A stretch of 64,000 bases of DNA from Eleginops maclovinus (Eukaryota; Chordata; Actinopteri; Perciformes; Eleginopidae). Made by a program: the position numbers and the translations under genes. Shown piece by piece: positions 54,081 to 64,000 of this stretch. The notes under the pieces were generated by a model that searched no databases, was not told the DNA's origin, and saw nothing but the letters and a program-made list of their open reading frames with translations. Each line of letters begins with the position of its first letter. Position 1 is the first letter of the stretch. Where the stretch lies: the NCBI RefSeq assembly GCF_036324505.1, contig NC_086370.1, positions 17,386,600-17,450,599 of the forward strand, in the 5' to 3' direction.

Positions 54081-57000
54081 AATAATGACATGCTTTATCT
54101 TCCCTGCCGCTCTCTGAGAGGGTCTTGGAGCAGAGGGGAGGGCTGAGGGAGGGGAGGATGTGAAAACAACTGTTGCAGAGCTCTCTCTCCTCAGTGTGGT
54201 CTCACTCTTGAGTGTGTAGCATAAGGCCTTCAAGATAATCCCCCTATTATCCTTACAAATACAAAATGGAGAGCAGAGAATTGTATCTCACATCCATTAT
54301 TGTGTCAAAGGTAATGCTAATGGACTTATCTCTAGAGTAATAGCCGAGTTCTCCCCGCTGTACTGCAGCCCGTAATAGTTTGATGCATATTGGACAGCGA
54401 AATAGCACTTCAAAATGGCCACTTCAAGAAAAGGTTAGTAATTTAACAATGAAGCATAATGCATTTTGGCAATACAGCCCTAATCTACACTTTTGGTTAA
54501 ATATTGTTTTTGGAGAGTTACAATTTCAGAGCTTCTTGTTTTTGACCTTCCATTATAGACATCTCAAAATAAGCCATAAGATTAAGAAAATGTATTCTAG
54601 ACTGAAATACAATTGGAATCCTATATCTGGTCAAAGCTTGGTGTATTCATGTGTCTTGATCAAATAATTTACAATCCATACATTTTACCATATGTAATTT
54701 AATTTACTAAATATTGGCTTATCCCGGTTCAGTATATGCACTGCTGTTAAGGAGAAGGGGTAGGGGCTGCAGAGGGGGGGACAAACACAATTTCCCTTCA
54801 GCTCGTTCATTTCCAGTTGATATAAAACAGAATCATGAAAAATCACTTCTGGTCCAAGCTCTCCTTTTTAACCATTAACCCATAAATACAGAAGCTGGTA
54901 AAGCCAGCGGATGACAGGGCCTGCCTCAAAAACCTTGTTACGCTCCCCTCAAATTCATTTAGGGAGCAAACAGGTCTTGAGAGTTGTCTGGCTTAATGCA
55001 TTGCGATCGCTTTTAAAACTCTTGTCTTGAGGCAGACCCGAGGCTGTGCATCTGCTCGTGGTGTTGTACTTCATAACCCTTCCACTCTAATATGAAGCCA
55101 CACATGCCCTCTTTAAATCAAATAGCTGTAAATATGTTAGGCAGTTAAAAAGCCCTCAAATAAATGATGAAGAAAAAGAGATCTTCAAATATTAGAAGAG
55201 ATTTATAAATTTAAAAAATAAATGTTTGTGCAGCCTGTTTAAATTTAATGGGGTCTCTCTTAAGTTAGTTTTCATCCTTTTATCTCAAGGTGTAAAAGAA
55301 GTGATATCCGGGGGTTTTAGTATAATTCATTACGATCCTGTAAATATGCTCTAAAAACTATCCTGAGAATCAATTTGCCCTGTGCTCTCTGTCTTCGCCT
55401 CTCCCTCTCCACACTGTGTAGCCCACAGTTTCCATTACTCCCATCATAAATTATACCTCAGAATGAATTATACTTGCTTTTCACCTTAGCAGGCAGGTTT
55501 GATGAATCCTAAGGCACAACACATCATCTCAACAAATCTTCATCACCATGCCAGTCGCTGTCTCTTTGCAGTTTAAACCACTTCAAATCATTTTCATTGC
55601 CCTGCTATTAAAATTTGTAATTCACACCTGCCATTGCAGTGATACATAGTTACATCGAACCCCTTCCCTCCACCCCCACCTATTCCTCTCTTTCACTTAT
55701 TCTCTCCTTTGCTCGTCATCACATCTCCACACATCTCTCTCTCTCCTTGTCCTGTAAATCAAACAACCTCAGGTGACAGGTCATGCAGATTTCCCACAAG
55801 TCAGTGGGGTGCAAACATCTATCCAAAAGAGGAGCGCATTGCCGTCACACCTGATGACATAATGACCACTTGGAAACTAATAAACAGCTTCATTCAACCA
55901 AAGCTATTGCTCCTTTTCATAAGCGTTACGGTCCCCCATCCTTCTCTCTATCTCTCTTTTCTCTCCCTCTCCTATCTGTCACAAATTCATCCCCCTGCGC
56001 CTCACCTCTTCGCTGGTGCTGGAGTTACCCATAAATCACTGCTGTTGTCTAACACTATCCATTTTCCCAGAAACACAGGGCGGCTGTTGCAGAAATTGGG
56101 TCAGGCATAATCTGCAGGGCAGCAGAGCCTGGCTAGTCATGATTCTGCTAGGTAATGTAGCCATTAGCACACATGGTGGGATGGGTAGCAGGGTTTAGCT
56201 GAGTGTTGGTGGTCCCTTGTACATGATGTGACACCCAAGAAAAGCTGGCAAATGACACGGTTTTATCGCTCTCCATCAACCAGATGGGCATTTAGGAGTG
56301 AGCGATTCTCTCCATGCTTGTGTTTAGTATTTCCATGTATTAAATTGTTATGAACACGTAAATTGCACTTTAATGTGAGCTGGACCTTTGAAAATATAAA
56401 CTAGCTTCTGAAATAAAAAGGCATAGTATACTTGTATACTAAGTGTAACTCATACAGTATTTCATTGCACATTTGGAGACGAGAACAGCTTTGATTAATA
56501 ACGGCATGAGTCTTGCACTTTGACAATATGCCTCTTTATTATGTTTCTCCTTTCAAGGCCTAATGCTAGAGAGCCACAGGAGGCAGACTTCAAATGAGAG
56601 AAGATCCAGCCCAGAGGCAGGATTGGCCTGTGATGGTGTGCATCTCTTCTCCACCCTGCAATGCATCCACTTCTTATTAACTTCTGTTAGCTCTACAAGG
56701 CATCTTGCTCAGGTTATCCGCTTCGTTATTCCTAGCAGAGTGCAGCAGTGACAAGCAGTGTTTATAAATTCAAAATGAATCGAAAAGTATGGCTTTAAAA
56801 TCGTTGCATTATATAGTAATCTGCAGTTCACAACACCGCTTGATATTGTGCTTTTTGGCTTATTTACTTAAGAAACAAATGGGAAGCTACAGTGTGAGGA
56901 AAATGTGCATCCCATTTCCATTTCTGTATTCACAGATACACTTACAATGCACCTGCCAAGAAGCGTACAATGTTATATTTGATTTAATATTAGAAAGTAT

Positions 57001-57318
57001 ACGGTAAAATCTGAGTCAACAGCAATGTTGTATAAACAGTAATGGGATGTTGATTGGCGCCAGAATATTACACGTTTTTTCCTCACTTTAGTCATGATTA
57101 AAGCAGAGGTGTTCTTTGTTTAAAGCACCTCTGATAACATCCTCCTGCAGATCCACAATAAAAGAAATCAACCTTTAATTTCTGATTATACAATAACACA
57201 TCTTGTGCATTAGTTTGTTTCCCTTCTGTGTTGAAAATGTGTCGATAGTTTAATTAAATTACACAAAACATTACACAAAATAAAACCAAGCAAGCTCAAT
57301 TTTCACTGAAATAGAAAA

Positions 57319-57324
57319 TTTATT
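57319..57324 (-). terminator. Candidate hmx2 poly(A) signal AATAAA
   Basis: The + strand reads TTTATT here, giving AATAAA on the hmx2 strand, about 450 bp after the stop codon. A GT-rich stretch on the same strand follows about 40 bp on (57261-57281), as expected for a downstream element. The intervening 57325-57774 would be an AT-rich 3' UTR. Confidence 0.55.
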
Positions 57325-57774
57325 GAATGAGAAGATTATTATTGAAGGTCTAAATTACAATAGAAACAACGATATTCTTCCTTAAATGGAATAATTATGT
57401 TTTTCCTTTCAGGTGAAATAAAAAGACTGATGCTTTGCAATATATTTGAAGAAACAATTATGAATAAAAAGTGTGTAAAAGCATTTTTATGTGGAACCCA
57501 TTTTTTCTTGAATGTGATATGAACGTTAAACTCCATTATTTAATCAGTTAAAGCAGGAGAAGGAAATAAAAGTACAAAAAAATGACTGTAATTAATTATA
57601 CACATGGTGTATTTTATACATTTAGGGAAGCTTGGTTGCTTTCATGTGATATGCTGCATAATAAGAATTTCCTCAACAAATAAAGTGATACAATTAATAT
57701 ACAGGGGTTATGTGGAGACACTTATAAGAATGTTGTATTGTTTTTCCTTTACTGCAGTGATGAACAGAGAGTCT

Positions 57775-59258
57775 TCAGTACTCAATCTTGTTGTACAGGT
57801 TGTATAAAGGTAACCCTGGCAGGCTGCTCCCCGGGTAATAAAGGGGCGTCGGGAAGGCGATAGACCGGGGAACCGGAACACGCAGTAAGGAGTTATCTCT
57901 GAAAACCAGCGGCATCCCCACTAGTGTCTGTGCGGAGGCGTGTGCCATGTTCGCCGCCTCCAGTTCAGCTGAGAGCTGCCGTTTCCATTTGTTCCTCCTG
58001 TTCTGAAACCACGTCTTGACCTGAGTCTCGGTCAGCTGCAGGCTGGAGGCTAAGCAGGCCCGCTCCGAGCTGCTCAGGTAGCGCTTCATGTCGAAGGTGG
58101 ACTCCAGCTGGTACACCTGACTCCGGGAAAACACCGTGCGCGTCTTCTTCTTGGCCGAGTTTCCCTGCTTGTCCGCCCCGTCCGTGTGTCTGTCCTCCGA
58201 CAGAGGGGACATTTGGTGGCACGGTCTCTCCTGCTCCTCCTTATAGTCCTGCAGCAATGGCTGGGGCAGGTGCGGCCGGCGCGCGAGTCCCTCATTCCCA
58301 GACAGAAGTCCTTTAGCGGGACCTATAAGCGCGAGGAGAAGGTGGTGGTTGATATCATAACCGAGAAATTGCATTTTTTTTATATATATACACGACTGGG
58401 GAAAAAAATCACTTATTTTCCCAGCATACTCAGTTTGAGAGTTCGTCAAGTGTGAACTCTGACTTCCTAAATCGACAGCTGAAAGCCGGTGACTTTTAAA
58501 TAAACAATTCAGCATGAGAACGCTCGGTGTATAGTCAGCTATTAATAAAATCCTGCTCTATTTAACACTCAATTGACGACGTGTAGTGCAGCCATTTTAG
58601 AAACATGTTTCATCAATTAGCAGGCTCAATTAAATTTGAAATGAGAGGAAAGACAGAGGGATAATTATTCGACCTTTCACTCCTCTGCTGCTGCTGCTGC
58701 GATGATAGTCTGCACATAACAAACAAGTGGCAGAGGATGAGTGTGTCACAAACACGGGCTAATGAAATTTTAGCTGAAGTGCAAAAAAAAAGGAAACAGG
58801 AGACATGTTTATATCTTTAAAAAAATAAAGATAAACTAATGTAGGCCTATTGTCATGGCATTTTAATAAGTAAAGCATTTTGTGCAGGCTGCATGTGTGT
58901 CATGACGTTTAAATCCTGTTGAATAGGTTTTTCCTTTTTTAAGGTAATAAGTAAAAAGTGTAATATCATTTTAAAAATATTACTCACCTAAACAAAAGTT
59001 GTGGGCTTGATGTTGGGTGCACCGCTCGCTGTGAACCGTGTCCGAGCAAAAGCAGTCCGCGGAGTCCTCCCCACCGCTGCACTCCTCCTCCGAGGACACC
59101 GAGAGAGAGCGCCTCCGCGGCGGAGGTGGCGGTCCCTTGGAGAGCTCCTTTTTACCGGAGCGCGGTGCATCGGACGGCGTCCCTAAAATAGACTGGATGG
59201 TAAAGCTGGAAATCGGGCCCGACGAGCACTTGCTCCCGCTGTCTTCTGCGCTACTCAT
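57775..59258 (-). CDS. hmx2: Homeobox transcription factor HMX2 (H6/NK5 family), two coding exons
   Basis: Exon 1 is 58988-59258 and exon 2 is 57775-58322 (stop TGA). Joining them gives 272 residues, about the size of vertebrate HMX2. The donor is G|GTGAGTA at 58988/58987 and the acceptor TTATAG|GT at 58323/58322; the split Gly codon 91 keeps frame. Residues 17-26 hold an eh1-like FTIQSIL motif (Groucho/TLE-type co-repressor contact in the family), then a Pro stretch and an acidic Ser region (51-64). The homeodomain is residues 148-207, with W195, Q197 (position 50), N198 (position 51) and VKTWFQNRR; Thr at position 47 is the HMX2 form, where HMX3 has Ile. The conserved [14 protein letters not shown] block and the tail ending YNLYNKIEY follow. 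The start has A at -3. The protein is expected to be a nuclear DNA-binding regulator of inner ear, lateral line and hypothalamic fates (family knowledge). Assignment is firm; splice sites are inferred without transcripts. Confidence 0.96.
58323..58987 (-). other. hmx2: hmx2 intron 1 (665 bp) with candidate internal regulatory sites
   Basis: The intron is bounded by GTGAGTA and a pyrimidine-leaning TTATAG. It contains two HMX-like cores, CAATTAG at 58614-58620 and CAATTAAA at 58627-58634, spaced 13 bp apart. A CAAGTGG (NK/HMX1-type site) starts at 58724, and a short CTG triplet run lies near 58686-58700. The reading frame of exon 2 stays open for 193 nt into the intron up to a Met codon at 58515. 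Single-intron structure matches vertebrate HMX genes. The regulatory role is inferred from motifs only. Confidence 0.75.
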
Positions 59259-59269
59259 TCTCGCTTCAT
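59255..59269 (-). promoter_or_regulatory. Four-codon upstream ORF overlapping the hmx2 start codon
   Basis: An ATG at 59269-59267 opens a frame of Met-Lys-Arg-Glu whose stop TGA sits inside the hmx2 start (ATGA overlap at 59258-59255). The upstream ATG has G at -3. If the leader includes it, scanning ribosomes would meet it 11 nt before the main start, and the overlap geometry would suit termination-reinitiation. That it is transcribed is likely, because it is so close to the start, but not shown. Confidence 0.6.
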
Positions 59270-59560
59270 AACAGTATTGAAGTATTGCCTGAATCTGTCT
59301 GCACCCTTGTATTCCGTTATTGGTATCTACACGATTGGTGCGTAGAAATTACGAAAGCTGTTTTTGTCTTCTGTTTTTTCTTCTTCTAGCAGGTTTAATT
59401 GTGGAGTTTTAACATTGAAGGAGTTGAAGGTGTTTTTTCTAGAGCTCGGGGAACGTGAGTGTATTCCTGGTCCTCCTCCTCACGCTCTGGACCAGAGGCA
59501 GCAAGGTTTCGTTGCTTCATTTGCATGTAGGTAAGCTCCTCCTGGGCCAATGGCAGCCTT
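59270..59560 (-). promoter_or_regulatory. Probable hmx2 5' leader and proximal promoter
   Basis: This is the sequence immediately upstream of the coding start. It holds an octamer site (ATTTGCAT on the + strand, 59519-59526) and a CCAAT box on the + strand (59547-59551), about 260-295 bp from the start codon. I see no TATAAA on the minus strand, so a TATA-less promoter is inferred. Another short upstream ATG at 59415 (six codons) may lie in the leader. The transcription start is unknown. Confidence 0.5.
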
Positions 59561-60089
59561 CAACATAAGCCCGGAAATTTCAAACTCCTGTCAGGGTCTT
59601 GAGATGGGATGAGGATAGCGAGAGAGTCAGGGTGCTCATTTCTGCATTGTGCATATTAAAAATACATACATAATGTGTTTTCACTGGATAATGTGGTTTT
59701 AAGTTAAATAAAACCTGTGTTTATGGATATTAATTTAAACGTTTTCTAAATGTTGGAATGAATTTTCATGGGATCGGATGATTTTATGTTGAGAATTATG
59801 AAAATATAAATCTAACAAAAAAGATAACAAAAATATAATGTTTCTTTTAATCTGTTATTTGTCATTGTCTTCATTTATAAAACCAGAATAATGTATTTTA
59901 TGTAATGTATAATGATTTTTTCTGATCCATAAAAAAGACAATGTGTCAACAATCCTTCATGCAACCTGTACAACCGCTTCAGTCAACTGAGGATGACCTC
60001 ATGCAGGAGCTTTTGATCATCCTATGCATGCTTAATTGTCCTGACTGACGGTAAAACCTACGTACAGCCTTGGAACTAATACAGAGGCC

Positions 60090-60240
60090 GAACTAATTTT
60101 TCCTGAAAATAATAAACTCATTCGGCGTCCATTATCAGCGATTAAGAATTAATTTGATCATTACTGAGCTAATCTGCCTCGTGATGACCGCGCGTGGAGT
60201 GGAGGCCGGCTAATTGATTGACTAATTGATTGGAGGTGGT
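60090..60240. promoter_or_regulatory. Upstream candidate element with tandem 12-bp homeodomain repeat
   Basis: CTAATTGATTGA (60210-60221) is followed at once by CTAATTGATTGG (60222-60233). GATTAAGAATTAATTTGATC and GAACTAATTTTT lie just before. It sits about 0.95 kb upstream of the hmx2 start, between hmx2 and where hmx3 is expected. Confidence 0.35.
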
Positions 60241-60332
60241 TGGGGCTGAGTGCGTGCACGCGTGTGTGTGGTGTGTGAGTAGGGGGGGGGGGCGCATCCC
60301 ACTACCGCCCTCCTCCCATCCCAACCACCCAT

Positions 60333-60450
<118 letters not shown>

Positions 60451-61536
60451 TCTGGTTGTGTCTGGCTGTGGGACAGCTGCGGGGCTTGAGCTGGCGGTTC
60501 GGGCACATTATCCCTCTTTTACTGCTTTGTAAGGGAGCCCCAGACACATTACAAATGGTCAGCTTTAATCATCATGTCAGCGTCCTTCCCGGTAGCCACA
60601 AAACCGGCATTCGGTGTTAAAAAGCCAGGCTGGAAGAGGGAAGAAGAAGACTGCCATGGACCATGGTGATGAGGAGGATGTTGACAACAGATTCTGCCTC
60701 ATAGCAGCCAGACAGAAGCATCTGGATCCACGCGTAAATATCGTCGACATGGCAGCGGGGCCAGCAGCTGCTAAACGATCTTAACAAAACGCTTTCGCAG
60801 GGGAGGCTTTACTGAAGGGGGGCAAATATATGAGGGCAGTCAGGGCGGATGCTGGATTTATGGTGGTTACACATAAGGCGTGAAATCTGCAATGACAGTT
60901 AAATGGGTTTATTTTATATGCCGCTCTTTTCAAACAAAGACCTTTGTCAGTGGTGCCGCCTTCATCACTTTCAGACGACTTTTGCAAAGTGAGATTAGTT
61001 CATCACAGAGATAGTGGACCTATTGTGCTGCACAGAATGAAATACACGCTGTTCTTGTGTCAGAGTTGGCGTTTAAAGGCCAGTCGTGCAGGCCAGATCA
61101 ATGTTAGTATGTAAATGTTCACCCCTTACTCGTGTTTCCGCGTCACACCAGGGTTCTGGAAAGGCCCAAAAGCCAAGCAGCGGGCCAGTTCGTGCTCTAT
61201 CAAAATGATAGGTGGTGTATGGCCGCCCTACCGCAATAACAGAACAAGATCTTTAGCAGCAGAGAAAGGTCTGAGAAAGACAGATGAAGTTATGAGGCGC
61301 TTTGATCCGGGAATCAAGCTTCGATAAATATTAAACAAAGACCCTTTACACGTGTGTATTATGATATATGGCGTGTCCAAGTCTAGAATAAGGAAATTAC
61401 CAGAGAAAATGATATCAATAAATTTTCTAAGTATAAACGTTGATTACGTTTCGATTTTCATTCAAGAAAGCGTGGGCTGCTCTTTTTTCAGGAGGCGTTT
61501 GTGTGCGTCCGTGCGCGCACACGTGTGTATGTGTGC

Positions 61537-61570
61537 AGAGAGAGAGAGAGGGGGGGAGAGAGAGAGAGTT
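61537..61570. repeat. (GA)n with central G-run
   Basis: AG repeats on both sides of a run of seven or more G, preceded by an alternating GTGCGCGCAC purine-pyrimidine stretch. Confidence 0.9.
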
Positions 61571-62497
61571 GTAAACGCAAGCAGAGCCGAGCCCTGGAGG
61601 TGTACAATTTATGTAATCTGAGTGTGGAAATGAACTGGGTAATTTATTGGAAAACACAAAGTCAGGAAGATTGGATCAGTACAGCCTATCCACGGGCTCC
61701 TATCCATCAAGTTCCAATTAACAACCTAACCATTGAGTTTTAATGGCTTTCCAATCTACTGCCCTGATAGACTCATCAATTCCTCGGGGAGAAATTAAGA
61801 AAATCGACCGCCCCTCGGCGTTTCAGTGTCATTCTTCACAGCAACTATATGTCAAATTAAAAACACAATTAAAATTTAAACTGTTCCAATCAGACGGTGC
61901 CCCACAACCTATGTTTCACTTAATAGAACTTTGATCAAAATCTGATGCTCGCATTCAATCAGCAAAGCAAATGGGATGGGTTTAAAACAAGATTTCCTCT
62001 TCTAGAAGTGTCAAAAGAGTTGTTCCAACACACGAGCTCTGATGCGTGACATCACTTGTGTTTGGCCTCTGATTGTTCAAATACGCGAGTATCTGTAGCA
62101 GGATGCATTTGTTGAAGTACAGGAACATCGTAAGAGTTGCGTTTTAGGTTAACTTCATGCACATATTCACCATTGGCCCAGTTGGCCCAAGGTAGCCATC
62201 AATGAGGATGTTTATCGTTTGGTGATTTGTTAGAAAAAAAGAATAAACTCTATATTTTACACTAAGTAAAAGAAGAGTATATAATCCTCACATAATTTTT
62301 TGCATCAAAATATTACTCAATCATGATCTCAATCTTGGAAGGAAGCCTTAACAACACCTTCAAGGACATCAGGTAATCTAATTTATAGAACCTCTGGCAG
62401 AAATGTTTTTTGGACCTCTGCTATGACAAAGCCAATGTTATTTCTCAATACTGATGCTTTATTCTCCTTCAAATCCCTCTATGACCAACTTTAATAG

Positions 62498-62866
62498 CAT
62501 GGGCGGTTCTAATGGGGGGGGGGCAACTGTGGCCATGCCGCTGTAACAATGAACTTTGACCCCCGTGGCCCCCCCTCCAAAAGAATAGTTTATAATGATA
62601 ATACATTTGTAGCGTTGTGTTGAAAGTGAAATGGAATTAATTTTTTTTTAGTAAGGTCATTTAATGAACTAATAATTATGTTATTAAAAAAAAAAAACAA
62701 TGATGGTATGTATTTTAGGTTTTCTTTGTGCGCTATGACTTTATACAAAAATATTAAAATGATCAACATTGTTGGTCTCTTTTGTCCTGAATTAAATGTG
62801 CCCCTCTAATAACATAAATGGCCCCAGCATGGCCCCCACAGTAAAATCGGTCTAGAACCGCCACTG
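62498..62866. mobile_element. Non-autonomous hAT-type DNA transposon (MITE-like, 369 bp)
   Basis: The right end reads in reverse as CAGTGGCGGTTCTAGACC and the left end as CATGGGCGGTTCTA, so the termini are inverted repeats with a shared GGCGGTTCTA core. Subterminal GGCCATGC/GCATGGCC blocks are also inverted. Flanking 8-bp sequences are TTTAATAG and TTCAATAT (6 of 8 match), consistent with a decayed 8-bp hAT target duplication. The interior is AT-rich with no ORF, so it needs a transposase from elsewhere. The CAGTGGCGGTTCTA end is typical of fish hAT families (recognised, not searched). Confidence 0.8.
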
Positions 62867-62939
62867 TTCAATATGTACACATGTAAGCGGATGCCAGTGG
62901 CTAAAGAGTCTAGCGTTACGCAAGGTGGTCGGGCCACTT

Positions 62940-63340
62940 GTGTGTTTCCAAACTGGCACTAAAACCCACGATAGAGCTTAAAATGACCCATTCAGCTCTC
63001 TATTTTAATGTAACACACTGAGCGCACTACCCGGTCACGTGCGTTTGCCCCCGTTCCCACAGATGTACTTTAGGCCTATCTGATTTTGGCCTCGCTTCCC
63101 TCACTGCTTTGCATGCAGATGTCGCAAAAATGGATATTATCGAGTGGTAATTTTTTCAATTTATGCGCACAAATCAAGGTCATATACGCTGCAGCACGTG
63201 AACGTTGCTCTTACTTGACGCAATATGATGCAGACGTTTACGGATCGATATGTGCCAGAGGAATAATGCCATAGCAATCTATTAATTTGCGGTAATGGGG
63301 CCGTGCTGAGTGTGCGTAGGTGCACGTCAATACTTGGGTA
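62940..63340. promoter_or_regulatory. CG-containing candidate element upstream of hmx2
   Basis: A repeat-free segment with many CG dinucleotides (GTCACGTGCG, GCACGTGAACG, GACGTTTACGGATCG), two E-box CACGTG sites (63037-63042 and 63196-63201) and a TATTAATTTGCGGTAATGG core. No recognised ORF. It may be an hmx3-side regulatory element. Confidence 0.27.
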
Positions 63341-64000
63341 ATCTGACGATATTTGAATGAACCCATTGTCTCTTGATGAGGTCATCATATAAAGTTTATA
63401 GCAGACTGATTCATTTTCAATAACTGTATTAGCCTACAGATAAAAACAGAAAATGACCTTTGGGGAAAAGTCAATGTAAAAAAACACGTGCATCATTAGC
63501 TGTTATATTTTGAATTTCAACTATTTTCTTAGATGTTTTTTGTTTGGGCAAACCAAATTGCATCTTGTTATTAGATGTATTTATGCAGGTAAATTCATTT
63601 GTATGAGTGTCCTAAAACTTTGAAGCTTTCAACCGTTTCACTACAGGGGAATTAATCGGTGTTGTTGAGTGTTTGTGTTTTAATTAAAAATATTAATTTT
63701 CTCTGCAGATGTCAAAGTGCCCAAATAGACTCTGTTACACTATCAAAGTCTGGGCCTGTTTTTTCATTCTTAAAAGCCTGTTAAAACGTTTATTGAAGTA
63801 CTACTTTCCATCTTTTTTGTTTTTGTATTATTGATCATTAACATGAAATGTGCCCAGCTCAAAAGAGGCGGGGGAGGGGGGGGGCAGTGTTCCTCACTGC
63901 TTTCATCCACAATTCACGTAAAAAAGGAAATAACATACTTAAATGCTTAATACAAATTTTTAAAAAACTAACTTAAAAAAACTAAATGCAATAACAGTAC

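Larger units (their letters stand above)
44804..57318. other. Gene-free DNA immediately downstream of hmx2
   Basis: No WD-repeat (BUB3-like) or other protein is recognisable, although BUB3 adjoins HMX2 in mammals. It contains GA-, CT- and CA-rich repeats, a perfect inverted repeat at 56424-56441, and enhancer-like stretches, with further homeodomain-rich sequence at 54240-54440 and 54920-55640. Confidence 0.55.

Noticed and set aside
55709..56110. 133-codon plus-strand frame
   Set aside because: Rich in Ser/Leu/Pro from pyrimidine-rich DNA; no family resemblance.
57965..58295. Arg/Gly-rich minus-strand frames inside hmx2 exon 2
   Set aside because: They overlap the homeodomain exon out of frame; the GC-rich coding sequence leaves alternative frames open.

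Overview
The window looks like nuclear DNA of a bony (teleost) fish. It is AT-rich, intron-containing and crowded with long CA/GT and GA/CT microsatellites. It carries a broken fish-type non-LTR retrotransposon 3' end with a CATC tail, and a short hAT-type non-autonomous DNA transposon. There is no sign of bacterial operons, RNA operons or CRISPR.

Only one protein-coding gene can be supported. It is a two-exon NK-class homeobox gene on the minus strand (coding exons 58988-59258 and 57775-58322), identified as hmx2 from its N-terminal repressor-like motif, its homeodomain and its C-terminal tail. The spliced product is 272 residues, essentially the length of vertebrate HMX2. Its start codon overlaps the stop of a four-codon upstream ORF, and a plausible poly(A) signal lies about 450 bp after the stop codon.

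Layout: 1-57.3 kb is a gene-free stretch downstream of hmx2. It holds microsatellites, one dead LINE fragment (about 17.98-18.7 kb), three CTCF-like sites (3.1, 13.3 and 14.1 kb) and several segments that read like conserved developmental enhancers: motif-dense, with homeodomain, HMX-like and MEIS-like sites and no coding signal. 57.3-59.6 kb is the hmx2 transcription unit and proximal promoter. 59.6-64 kb is the upstream flank with a tandem homeodomain site, a (GT)58 tract and the hAT element. In vertebrates hmx3 normally lies upstream of hmx2 in the same orientation, so it would be expected just past 64000; no part of it is visible here.

The most reasonable reading is a developmental-regulator locus with its cis-regulatory landscape. 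Conservation cannot be measured from one sequence, so the enhancer-like segments are candidates only. I did not find convincing evidence of a new type of biological system.
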